A stretch of 9,184 bases of DNA from Streptosporangiaceae bacterium (lineage in GTDB: Bacteria; Actinomycetota; Actinomycetes; Streptosporangiales; Streptosporangiaceae). Each line of letters opens with the position of its first letter. The stretch's first letter is position 1. Shown here piece after piece: positions 1 to 5,506 of the stretch. The notes under the pieces are model-generated. The model saw only the letters and a list, made by a program, of their open reading frames with translations. It was not told the origin of the DNA and made no database searches. The stretch covers positions 1-9,184 of the forward strand of contig JASHOI010000238.1 in NCBI GenBank assembly GCA_030041195.1, written 5' to 3'. Position numbers and translations under genes: made by a program.

Positions 1-297
1 GCCGCCCATGCCCTGGCTGCCGACCACCACGCCGTCGCGGGTTACCGCGAGTTCCAGCATCCAGTCCGAGGGCTTCCATGAGCCCCAGCACGACCAGTGA
101 TATTGCAGCGTGCTGCGGGCGCGTTCTTCGGGAGAGGCGTCGGTCCAGGCGACCATGAACGGCTGCACCTCAGGGTCATGTATCCCGTCGGCGGCTAGGC
201 CGGCCAGGGCGTGCAAGTCGTCCGGGCTGGGCCAGCGCAGTTCCAGTTCCGGGGTCTGCAGCCGCAGGTCAGCCAGCGGCCAGTGCGAAGACGCCAT
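1..297 (-). CDS. GNAT-family N-acetyltransferase, N-terminal 99 residues (runs off left edge)
   Basis: Reading from an ATG at 297 toward position 1 gives 99 uninterrupted codons beginning MASSHWPLADLRL. The opening pattern (a 'WPLADLRL.TPELELRWPS' strand, then DLHALAGLAADGIHD, a WTD turn, and ERARSTLQYHW) is that of a common actinobacterial GNAT group related to RimJ/RimL. Such enzymes move an acetyl group from acetyl-CoA to a protein N-terminus or a small amine. The acetyl-CoA-binding R/Q-x-x-G-x-G/A motif lies further on and is outside the window, so activity cannot be judged. The last visible residues (VVVGSQGMGG) fit the central beta strands. The gene reads away from the decayed region at 298-1280. 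The substrate is unknown. The family call is by recognition of the N-terminal pattern only. Confidence 0.82.
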   Translation of the reverse strand, partial: MASSHWPLADLRLQTPELELRWPSPDDLHALAGLAADGIHDPEVQPFMVAWTDASPEERARSTLQYHWSCWGSWKPSDWMLELAVTRDGVVVGSQGMGG

Positions 298-639
298 GGC
301 CGCGATTGTGCCGCGCCCGGCCCAGGCTGGCACCTCGTTTATGCGTGGCATTCAGCAGCACCGGACCTCGGCCGAGGCTGAGGCCGCGGAATGGCGCCCA
401 GGCAGATCCTGGAATGGAATCTCTTTTCTATCTGGATGCGCCGATCGCGGGCGCATACATCATCGGGTCATGCCGCGAGATGCGCGTTGTGATGTTGCTT
501 CTCTGCGCGGTGGCCTGGATATCGACTGGCGGCCTTGCGCCCGTGCTGGGTACGCTCTCTCATGCTCGTCGCAAGGAGCGGGAGGACGGCCATGTACCGA
601 GATCACGACGCAGAGGCGTCCTTTTGAGCCGACCAGTAA
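298..639. other. Region without a supported gene, upstream of the GNAT gene
   Basis: No frame on either strand reads as a recognisable protein here. A plus-strand frame from an ATG at 414 gives 82 residues with one hydrophobic stretch (MRVVMLLLCAVAW), but it has no Shine-Dalgarno and no family resemblance. The first part (298 to about 400) should hold the promoter of the GNAT gene, but I see no clear -35/-10 pair. The stretch leads directly into two gene remnants and may be decayed DNA of the same origin. Confidence 0.5.
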
Positions 640-844
640 GCGCCGCCGGGGGTTCCCTCTAGCGAGTCCAGCGTCAAGCGTGGCGACAGGTTCGTCGGCG
701 TCGACACCGAGCTGACCGAAAAACTTGGACGCGATGACCCATGCCCATGTGGGTCTGGTCGGCGCTTTCCGCCGGTGCTGCCGCAGCACCGGCCGGTTCG
801 ACGGCGCGCCCGCGAACTACTACGTGCGCGACAGGCGCCAGTAG
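640..844 (+). pseudogene. Remnant of a SEC-C zinc-motif protein (C-terminal end, frameshifted)
   Basis: From 640 the plus-strand frame reads a short leader and then [19 protein letters not shown] (cysteine codons at 742-744 and 748-750). At about 769 one extra C breaks the frame. Skipping that base restores [19 protein letters not shown] and a TAG at 842-844. Put together, [16 protein letters not shown] is a textbook SEC-C motif, the CxC...CC zinc site first known from the C-terminus of SecA and found as a tail on many unrelated bacterial proteins. No start codon is available, because TGA (625-627) and TAA (637-639) block the frame upstream, so only the tail survives. The parent protein cannot be named; SEC-C alone does not define it. 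A sequencing error could explain the frameshift but not the missing N-terminus. Confidence 0.68.
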
Positions 845-997
845 CCGAGGGTCCGCCCGAACGTCCTGTCATCCCGCGCCAGGTGCGCTTCATGGCTTGG
901 CGCCCGAAGCTGGCGCAGTGTCTGGGCAGGATGAGCTTTCCAGAACTGCCGTGCGCGTCGTCCGGTCACCTGGGCACGTGAGCGCGCCGCGTCCGGC

Positions 998-1231
998 GTG
1001 CGCTGCTGCCTGGCCTGGTGTGCACAACGCGGCCTGGCCCCTTTGGCGGGGCGCCGGCCGCACTTGGAGCTGTACATCCGGTGGATGCAGGAGATCGGCG
1101 GGTTTGGGCCTTCGGCTGTGTCCCGCCGGTTCTCGGTGGTGGCCGGTTCTGCCGGACCTGTGTCATCGATGGAGTCCTTGACCCACTGCCGAATCGGAGT
1201 GTCTCCTCGGGAGGTTTCGGAACCGACGCTG
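998..1231 (+). pseudogene. Remnant of a phage-type tyrosine integrase (N-terminal SAM-like domain)
   Basis: The frame from 998 reads CCLAWCAQRGLAPLAGRRP, then HLELYIRWMQEI and SAVSRRFSVVAG. This is the N-terminal core-binding (SAM-like) domain of actinobacterial tyrosine site-specific recombinases. Family members continue G-FYRTCVIDGVLE. Here that continuation (CRTCVIDGVLD) is in the next frame, consistent with loss of one T near 1147. A second slip near 1197 brings back a stretch ending SEPTL, which resembles the family's 'ESPTLG' just before the catalytic domain; this last match is weaker. No catalytic Arg/His/Tyr region follows, and from 1289 the DNA is a different gene on the other strand. 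The intact protein would usually exceed 300 residues. It is a dead fragment, likely the relic of an integrated element or of a host recombinase copy. No attachment site or tRNA is visible beside it. Confidence 0.72.
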
Positions 1232-1288
1232 CCGCGCCCAGATTGACAGGCCGTTCCTCGCTGCCGCCGCGAAAAGGGCAGACGGACG

Positions 1289-2026
1289 CTACGAGGCCGT
1301 AACGGGCTTGCGGGCGATGAAGACCAATTCGAGGCCGGGACGCTCCGGCGCACCGCGGACATCTGTCAGCTCGTAGCCCGCTGAGATGAGCGAGTCCTCG
1401 ATCACCGGACGTGGCGGGTAGCGCCGGGTGCCCTCCGAGGTCAGCGTTGCCCGGTCAGCCGCGAAAACGTAAGTCCGCCGGGTGCTCACCAGGTCGCCGT
1501 CTACCCGGGTCACCTCGAGCCAGCTCTCGAACACCCCTGCGTCAGGAGAATCGCGCCTGACATGAGTAGTCTCGCGGTTCCAGGTCAGCCACGGCTGGCC
1601 GGCCGGGTCCACGGACTCGAACACCAGGTAGCCGCCGGGACGCAGCGCCGCACGGACACCGCTGAGCGTCGTGAGCCACTCCTGCTGAGTGAGGAACACG
1701 TTGCTGACGTTGCCGGTCATCGTGGCCAGGTCGACCGCGAGGGCCGGCAGGCTCGTCACGTCGCCATGGATCCATCGCACCCGCTGCGCGCCTGGCTTGG
1801 CCCTGGCGACATCCAGCGACGCCGCGGCCGGGTCCAGCCCGACGACCTCAAAGCCGCGTTCGGCGAGCATACTCGCCCAGTTACCCGTTCCGCAGCCGAC
1901 ATCAAGCACGCTGCGTGCGCCGAGCTCAGCCACAATCGCCAGGTAATTGGGGAGGTCAATGCGCTCCCCTTCCCACACGTCATAGATCCTGGCCAGCCGC
2001 GGCTCCGCGAAAAGGGCATCCTGCAC
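1289..2026 (-). CDS. Class I SAM-dependent methyltransferase (small-molecule type)
   Basis: The 245-residue product is a Rossmann-fold methyltransferase. Motif I is LDVGCGTGNWA at residues 41-51. The acidic residue that holds the SAM ribose is in VVGLDP (61-66). HGDVTSLPA (87-95) is the motif II/III region, and LRPGGYLVFES (128-138) is the usual post-motif strand. The remainder (about 150-245) forms a beta-rich substrate part ending in GLELVFIARK. Overall the layout is like methyltransferase-domain enzymes acting on small molecules; the acceptor is unknown. The only workable start is GTG at 2024-2026, because an in-frame TGA lies nine bases upstream. There is no Shine-Dalgarno, but TATGCT lies at 2035-2040, eight bases before the GTG, so the leader may be only 1-2 nt. 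The gene is divergent from the homoserine dehydrogenase gene. Confidence 0.9.
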   Translation of the reverse strand: MQDALFAEPRLARIYDVWEGERIDLPNYLAIVAELGARSVLDVGCGTGNWASMLAERGFEVVGLDPAAASLDVARAKPGAQRVRWIHGDVTSLPALAVDLATMTGNVSNVFLTQQEWLTTLSGVRAALRPGGYLVFESVDPAGQPWLTWNRETTHVRRDSPDAGVFESWLEVTRVDGDLVSTRRTYVFAADRATLTSEGTRRYPPRPVIEDSLISAGYELTDVRGAPERPGLELVFIARKPVTAS

Positions 2027-2034
2027 GGCAAGTC

Positions 2035-2040
2035 AGCATA
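2035..2040 (-). promoter_or_regulatory. Candidate -10 element (TATGCT) of the methyltransferase gene
   Basis: Read on the minus strand, TATGCT fits the actinobacterial -10 pattern TANNNT and ends eight bases before the GTG start codon at 2026. A start of transcription 6-8 bases downstream would give an almost leaderless mRNA, in keeping with the missing Shine-Dalgarno. No good -35 is seen at 17-18 bp (CTGTTT at 2058-2063 is a poor match). Confidence 0.35.
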
Positions 2041-2138
2041 GTGCGGTCCGGAACCGGAAACAGAGAGGCCATTCGTGTGCACCTTGGACAAGACGCTGGC
2101 CGACTCAGGCTTGGCGGCATAACGGCGGACGTGAGCGT

Positions 2139-2156
2139 GTCAGCCATTAGGCTGAC
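2139..2156. promoter_or_regulatory. Perfect inverted repeat GTCAGCC-ATTA-GGCTGAC in the divergent intergenic region
   Basis: Two 7-bp arms separated by ATTA make a perfect dyad in the 218 bp between the divergent methyltransferase and homoserine dehydrogenase starts. Further copies of the inner half-site (GTCAGC/GCTGAC) occur at 2032-2037, beside the methyltransferase start, and at 2192-2197. Placement between divergent genes suits a repressor or activator site. It could also form a small hairpin in either transcript. No cognate regulator is visible. Confidence 0.4.
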
Positions 2157-2221
2157 TGTCCCGACCAGCTGCCGAGATGGTCCTTGTGACTGCTGACTGC
2201 GCCGGGCGTTATCCTCGTCGG

Positions 2222-2248
2222 ATGCGAGAGCGCTCGGTGGTCTGGTGA
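2222..2248 (+). other. Possible 8-residue leader ORF overlapping the homoserine dehydrogenase start
   Basis: ATG at 2222 opens MRERSVVW followed by TGA at 2246-2248. The TGA overlaps the GTG at 2245-2247 in a GTGA arrangement typical of translational coupling. The homoserine dehydrogenase start has no clear Shine-Dalgarno of its own, which would make coupling useful. The peptide is not rich in Thr, Met or Ile, so an amino-acid attenuator is not supported. It may be chance. Confidence 0.2.
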
Positions 2249-3300
2249 GGCCGCTGCGGATCTGGCTTGTCGGGTTTGGCATGGTTGGGGGATGGCTGGC
2301 CGGTGCCCTCGATGAGCAGGCGGGGCGGCTCGCGTCCCGGTATGGCTGTGCGGTAAGGGTCGTCGGGCTCGGGAACGCGCGAGATGGGTTTGTCTATGAC
2401 GCGGACGGCCTCGACCTGGCGTCGGTACGGGTGGCGGCTTCCAGCGGGCGGCCGGTCGTTGAGCAGCGCGGCGCGGGTGTCTGGCCGCGTGCGATCGACG
2501 GTCTTCGCGCCACCGAGGCGGATCTTCTGGTGGAGGTGACAGCAAGCCCTCCGGCGGATGCCGAACCAGGCCTGACCCACATGCGGGAGGCGCTTGGGCG
2601 AGGGATTCCGGTGGTCACCTCCAACAAGTGGCCGGTGGCCTTGCACGGGGCGGAACTGGCCACGCTGGCGCGAAGTCAGGGCGCCGCGTTCCGTGCCGAG
2701 TCCACGGTCATGTCGGGTACACCGGTGCTCAGCACGCTGACCGAGGGCCTGGCGGGCACGGTGCCGGTGGCGCTGCGGGGAGTGCTGAATGCCACCGCCA
2801 ACGTCATCTTGTCCCGCATGGCTGACGGCACGTCGTACGAGCAAGCGCTGGCTGAGGCGCAGCGCGCCGGCCTGGCCGAGCGGAACCCAGCCGCCGACGT
2901 TGAAGGCTATGACGCTACCGCGAAGGTGATGATCCTCTCAGCGCTGGTCTTCGGCAGGCAGCTCGACCGTGGGCAGGTCACCTGCCTCGGCATCACCGGC
3001 ATCACCGGCCGGGAAGCACGCCAGGCGGCGTCGGCTGGACGGCGGATCAGGCACGTCGCAACGCTCGCGTTCTCCGGCCCAGATGGGAAGGGGACCGTGA
3101 CCGCTCGCGTGCAGCCTGAGGTCGTAGACGCCGATGACCCCCTGGCGAGTATTGACGGCATCACCAATACCGTCGTGTACCAGGCCAGCCCGATTGGACA
3201 GGTCACGATCACCGGACCTGGGGCCGGACCGCATCTCGCAGGCCAGGGGGTACTCAGCGACATCATCGCGGTCGCAAGACGGCAGGCAGAGAACTCGTGA
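2245..3300 (+). CDS. Homoserine dehydrogenase, short form without ACT domain
   Basis: The enzyme reduces aspartate semialdehyde to homoserine with NAD(P)H, the branch point to threonine, methionine and isoleucine. The 351-residue product begins with a Rossmann nucleotide-binding motif (WLVGFGMVGG, 7-16). It continues with LLVEVTAS (94-101) and SNKWP (126-130), whose Lys128 matches the conserved lysine of the family's ANK motif. ESTVMSGTPV (152-161) and LNATANVILSRM (181-192) follow. The catalytic block ERNPAADVEGYDATAK has Glu212, Asp223 and Lys227, with the same +11/+15 spacing as Glu208, Asp219 and Lys223 of the yeast enzyme. Actinobacterial Hom is usually about 430 residues with a C-terminal ACT domain that binds threonine; this one stops after GVLSDIIAVAR. 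It should therefore lack that feedback control and may be a second, pathway-specific copy. The GTG start gives MRPLRIWLVG, directly at the Rossmann strand. No aspartokinase, thrC or thrB is adjacent. Confidence 0.93.
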   Translation: MRPLRIWLVGFGMVGGWLAGALDEQAGRLASRYGCAVRVVGLGNARDGFVYDADGLDLASVRVAASSGRPVVEQRGAGVWPRAIDGLRATEADLLVEVTASPPADAEPGLTHMREALGRGIPVVTSNKWPVALHGAELATLARSQGAAFRAESTVMSGTPVLSTLTEGLAGTVPVALRGVLNATANVILSRMADGTSYEQALAEAQRAGLAERNPAADVEGYDATAKVMILSALVFGRQLDRGQVTCLGITGITGREARQAASAGRRIRHVATLAFSGPDGKGTVTARVQPEVVDADDPLASIDGITNTVVYQASPIGQVTITGPGAGPHLAGQGVLSDIIAVARRQAENS

Positions 3301-3611
3301 ACTGCGGCCGCGGCAGCGGGTTCCGGGGCCTGTGGGCAGCAATGGCGGCGCTGCTGCGCGACCGAGCCTGACGGGCCCGGCCCAGCAAATACCCGCCTGA
3401 TGCGCAAGGACTCGGGCCGTTAGCTCGGGCGGGTGCTGTGCCGGGACCGGCTGTTCTGGTGTGGGCGGTGGCAGCGCTGGCAGCTTCCGCCGGGCACCGG
3501 GTTCTGCGCCGAGCGCGCGGCGATCGCCGCCATGGTCACCGCACGCGAGTACAAGCTCACGAAATTGTGGCGGTCTGCCGCGACGATGACGGTCTGCTGC
3601 ACGTCGGGGAG
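3301..3611. other. Intergenic stretch with no recognisable gene
   Basis: This lies between the end of the homoserine dehydrogenase gene and the 3' end of the minus-strand membrane-protein gene, so the two flanking genes converge on it. Plus-strand frames are open here, but they run on antisense through the membrane-protein gene, show no family resemblance, and have poor codon pattern. ACCCGCC (3391-3397) and GGCGGGT (3428-3434) could pair around a 30-base loop. That is too loose for a confident terminator. Transcription from both sides must end in or near this stretch. Confidence 0.5.
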
Positions 3612-4361
3612 CTACGGCTGGGTATGCGCCGTCGTTCGGGCGAACGCGATGGCGGCGGCCGCGATCCAGATGGCTTCCACGATTGACATCACGATGGCGA
3701 GGATCAGCCCGGCCGTGGCGAACACCGCCGCGAGGCCCGCGATGAGGAACAGCGCTGAGATCAGCACCGCGGTACGGGCGAAGATTCGGGGCAAGAGGCT
3801 AGTCCCGGATAGGGCACCCCCGATCCCGGCGAAGACCAACGGTGCCGGGGCGAGCGCGAAGATGCGGGCGAACACCCCGTTGCTGAGCGCGAACGCGGTC
3901 GCGACCGTGGCCTGGTCGCCGTTCACGGCGGCGATCGGCACCGCCTCCAGCAGGGCGGCCTCGATCGCCACCACGGACAGCAGCAGCGCGCAGCCGGTGA
4001 CGGTGACCGACCCGGCTAGCGTGGCGCGGGCGCCGCTGACCTGCAGCAGCACCAGCACGAACACGATGCTCAGCATCGCGCCGGTGGCTTGCAGCCACCC
4101 GCCGCCGTAAAACAGCAGCCGATGGGCGGTGGCGTAGGCGATCACGTTGCGGGGGGACGCTCCGGCGTCCGGCCAGCGAACCAGCGCCGGGGCGGTGAAA
4201 TACGCGGCCAGCAGCACCGGGCCGGTAATACCGGCCAGCGCGCCCAGGATCTGCAACCGTCGTCCCGGCTGGCTCACGTGTGCCGCGGGAACTGGCGGCG
4301 GTGCCATGGCGGCTACGCGGATACCGCCGGTGCGCTGGCTGCTGGTGTCTGATCCAGACAT
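3612..4361 (-). CDS. Six-helix integral membrane protein, DUF4386-like
   Basis: The product has 249 residues. A polar, proline-rich N-terminus (1-34) is followed by about six hydrophobic segments: roughly 37-60, 86-108, 114-140, 165-185, 196-217 and 219-241. Between helices 1 and 2 lies a short loop with PRNVIAYATAHR. The loop between helices 3 and 4 has a conserved-looking GDQATVATAFALSNG. The pattern (short loops, Ala/Gly/Val-rich helices, an HR pair before helix 2) resembles actinobacterial DUF4386 and similar uncharacterised membrane proteins. No transport or enzyme motif is visible, so no function is proposed. The ATG at 4361 is preceded by GGGGAG only two bases away, a poorly spaced ribosome site. 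An alternative ATG at residue 19 (MAPPPVPAAH) would still keep all helices. It is separated from the upstream NTF2-like gene by a long inverted repeat. Confidence 0.75.
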   Translation of the reverse strand: MSGSDTSSQRTGGIRVAAMAPPPVPAAHVSQPGRRLQILGALAGITGPVLLAAYFTAPALVRWPDAGASPRNVIAYATAHRLLFYGGGWLQATGAMLSIVFVLVLLQVSGARATLAGSVTVTGCALLLSVVAIEAALLEAVPIAAVNGDQATVATAFALSNGVFARIFALAPAPLVFAGIGGALSGTSLLPRIFARTAVLISALFLIAGLAAVFATAGLILAIVMSIVEAIWIAAAAIAFARTTAHTQP

Positions 4362-4419
4362 CGCTCCCCGCTTTGCTATTCAGCCCTAATTCGAGCATCC
4401 CTGGAGTCGGGTGAAATCG

Positions 4420-4458
4420 GCGTGACCCGGGCGGCGTCCGGGCTGGCCGTGGTCACGC
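4420..4458 (-). terminator. Candidate transcription terminator behind the NTF2-like gene
   Basis: GCGTGACC (4420-4427) and GGTCACGC (4451-4458) are perfect 8-bp inverted arms; inside, CCCGG (4426-4430) and CCGGG (4438-4442) can pair as an alternative. The stop codon of the NTF2-like gene (TGA, 4455-4453) lies in one arm. There is no U-run, as is common for actinobacterial terminators. It separates the marR/NTF2 pair from the membrane-protein gene on the same strand. Confidence 0.45.
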
Positions 4459-4881
4459 TCGGGCGGCAGCGAGCTCAGTGAACAGCTTGTTCATGTTCTG
4501 ATGGTTGAGGTAAAGCACGATGCGCCACGCCCCCTCGTCCTTGCGCAGGATGAAGGTTGAGCGCAAGCAGATCAGGCCGCGCGGCGGCTCGTCGCGCATC
4601 CGGAGATTCCATGAGGTCCGCACGAGTGTGTGCAGGTCGTCCAGTGGCATCTCGGTGATGTCCGCCAGCTCCAGGCCGTCGCTGCCGATGGCCTGGAAGA
4701 GTTGTTTGCGGCGGGGAAGGGCCGTCAGCAGCGCTGCCGGGGACAAGGCGGCTGCTGAGCTCGCGTCCAGGCTCAGGAACACGTCACAGAACGAGCTCGC
4801 CAGCGCCGCACTGTCGAAGTCGTCAGCGGCACGGTCATAGCGCTGGAAGAAGGCGCGGACATCGGGACGGACACCGGTCAC
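4453..4881 (-). CDS. NTF2-like superfamily protein (SnoaL/DUF4440-type)
   Basis: The product has 142 residues, the normal size for a single-domain cone-shaped NTF2-like fold. The N-terminal helix (VRAFFQRYDRAADDFDSAAL, about 8-27) and the FCDVFLSLDASS stretch are followed by a Pro-Arg-rich loop. The closing beta sheet has RTSWNLRM (88-95), STFILRKDEGAWRIVLYLNHQ (108-128). The final 'W-R-I-V-x-Y-L-N-H-Q' is the hallmark of the DUF4440/SnoaL-like group. Members include polyketide cyclases, ketosteroid-isomerase relatives and many ligand-binding proteins of unknown role; no catalytic Asp/His pair can be assigned with confidence here. The GTG start is well supported by AGGAGG at 4895-4890, eight bases upstream. 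It follows marR by 23 bp and is almost certainly co-transcribed, so it is probably under MarR control. Confidence 0.82.
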   Translation of the reverse strand: MTGVRPDVRAFFQRYDRAADDFDSAALASSFCDVFLSLDASSAAALSPAALLTALPRRKQLFQAIGSDGLELADITEMPLDDLHTLVRTSWNLRMRDEPPRGLICLRSTFILRKDEGAWRIVLYLNHQNMNKLFTELAAARA

Positions 4882-4889
4882 CGTCAGTT

Positions 4890-4895
4890 CCTCCT
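4890..4895 (-). promoter_or_regulatory. Shine-Dalgarno AGGAGG fixing the GTG start of the NTF2-like gene
   Basis: A perfect AGGAGG eight bases before the GTG at 4881, lying in the 23-bp gap behind the marR stop codon. It decides this start and shows the gene is translated independently of marR on a shared transcript. Confidence 0.85.
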
Positions 4896-4904
4896 AAGCC
4901 GGGC

Positions 4905-5348
4905 TCACAGTCTCTTGGCCAAGCGGTTAAGCAGAGAAGCCACTGACTCGAGCTGCCGCCGCTCGGCGGGTGTGTACTCATCGGCCAGAGCTCTCACCAT
5001 GGCGCCGACGACGACATGCTCCCGGTTCACGAGAAGTTCCCGCCCGGCGTCAGTGATGCCCACAGCCACCCGGCGGCGGTCGGTTTGGCCGCCGGTTCTT
5101 TCCACCAGCCCCCGCCGCTCCAAGTCGCGAACCACGCCAGCGATCGCTTGCGAGGTAACGCCCTCACCCGCAGCGAGCGTGCTCGGTGAGGTGGGGCCCT
5201 CGCGCTCAAGGCGCACAAGGATGCCCAGCTCGATGAAGTTCGCCGCGCTCCCGCGCTCGGTTGCGTACAGCTGCCGCAGCCGGCGCGCTACCCGGCCGAT
5301 CGCGAGCCTCAAGTCCTGGGCAGCTATCACATCTGGGCCGTCACTCAC
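4905..5348 (-). CDS. MarR-family transcriptional regulator
   Basis: The product has 147 residues, the usual MarR length. A long N-terminal dimerisation helix (about 8-30, AAQDLRLAIGRVARRLRQLY) is followed by FIELGILVRLEREGPTSPSTLAA (helices 2-3). The recognition helix region is GVTSQAIAGVVRDLERRGLVER (63-84), and the wing has RTGGQTDRRRVAVGITDAGREL, the classic MarR 'D-R-R' wing at residues 90-93. C-terminal helices with LADEYTPAERRQLESVASLLNRLA close the dimer. Such proteins repress their own and neighbouring genes and release DNA on binding a small, often phenolic or aldehyde-like ligand, or on oxidation; this one has no cysteine, so redox sensing by thiol is not possible. The GTG at 5348 sits six bases behind a TAGCTT -10 and lacks a Shine-Dalgarno, suggesting a leaderless mRNA. 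An operator-like palindrome lies in that promoter. The aldehyde dehydrogenase upstream is a likely second target. Confidence 0.92.
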   Translation of the reverse strand: MSDGPDVIAAQDLRLAIGRVARRLRQLYATERGSAANFIELGILVRLEREGPTSPSTLAAGEGVTSQAIAGVVRDLERRGLVERTGGQTDRRRVAVGITDAGRELLVNREHVVVGAMVRALADEYTPAERRQLESVASLLNRLAKRL

Positions 5349-5352
5349 ATAT

Positions 5353-5383
5353 GTAAGCTACCTTACGTAAGCTGACTGAGCAA
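5353..5383 (-). promoter_or_regulatory. marR promoter with embedded palindromic operator
   Basis: On the minus strand, TTGCTC (5383-5378) is followed by exactly 17 bp and TAGCTT (5360-5355). Six bases later comes the GTG start of marR. Inside it are CTTACGTAAG (5362-5371), a perfect 10-bp palindrome, and a further GTAAG half-site at 5353-5357 overlapping the -10, giving a GTAAGCT direct repeat with 14-bp spacing. A repressor bound here would block RNA polymerase, which fits MarR self-repression. No experimental evidence; read from spacing and symmetry. Confidence 0.6.
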
Positions 5384-5488
5384 ATGTTGTCTTGGCACGA
5401 GCTGCACGACTCTTACTCGCGGCGACGAGCCGGTCTGTCCGCCGCGGATCGCAACGGGCCGCGGCCCGGCGGCCGTCCGCCGTTCGGT

Positions 5489-5506
5489 GGCTAATCCGGA
5501 TTAGCC
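5489..5506. repeat. 18-bp perfect palindrome GGCTAATCCGGATTAGCC across the aldehyde dehydrogenase stop codon
   Basis: The palindrome is symmetrical over all 18 bases and contains the TAA stop (5503-5501) of the aldehyde dehydrogenase gene. It could be the stem of a terminator hairpin, though with no loop in perfect form and no U-run. It could also be a protein-binding site upstream of marR, about 105 bp before the marR -35. The adjoining GGGCCGCGGCCC (5456-5467) is a second, GC-only palindrome. Confidence 0.5.

Noticed and set aside
414..662. Possible 82-residue single-helix membrane peptide
   Set aside because: No ribosome-binding site, no recognisable family, and it sits in decayed DNA; one hydrophobic run is not enough.
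820..1362. Minus-strand open frame of 180 codons across the integrase remnant
   Set aside because: The protein is Arg/Pro/Ser-rich with no fold pattern, and the recognisable homology lies on the other strand.
3391..3434. ACCCGCC / GGCGGGT pairing as a terminator for the homoserine dehydrogenase gene
   Set aside because: Seven base pairs around a 30-base loop is weak and expected often in GC-rich DNA.
3433..4110. Plus-strand open frame of 225 codons opposite the membrane-protein gene
   Set aside because: The minus strand gives a coherent six-helix protein; this frame is Ala/Ser/Thr-rich low-complexity shadow with no motif.
5456..5467. GGGCCGCGGCCC palindrome
   Set aside because: Pure G/C 12-mer of low complexity; such palindromes arise readily at this base composition.
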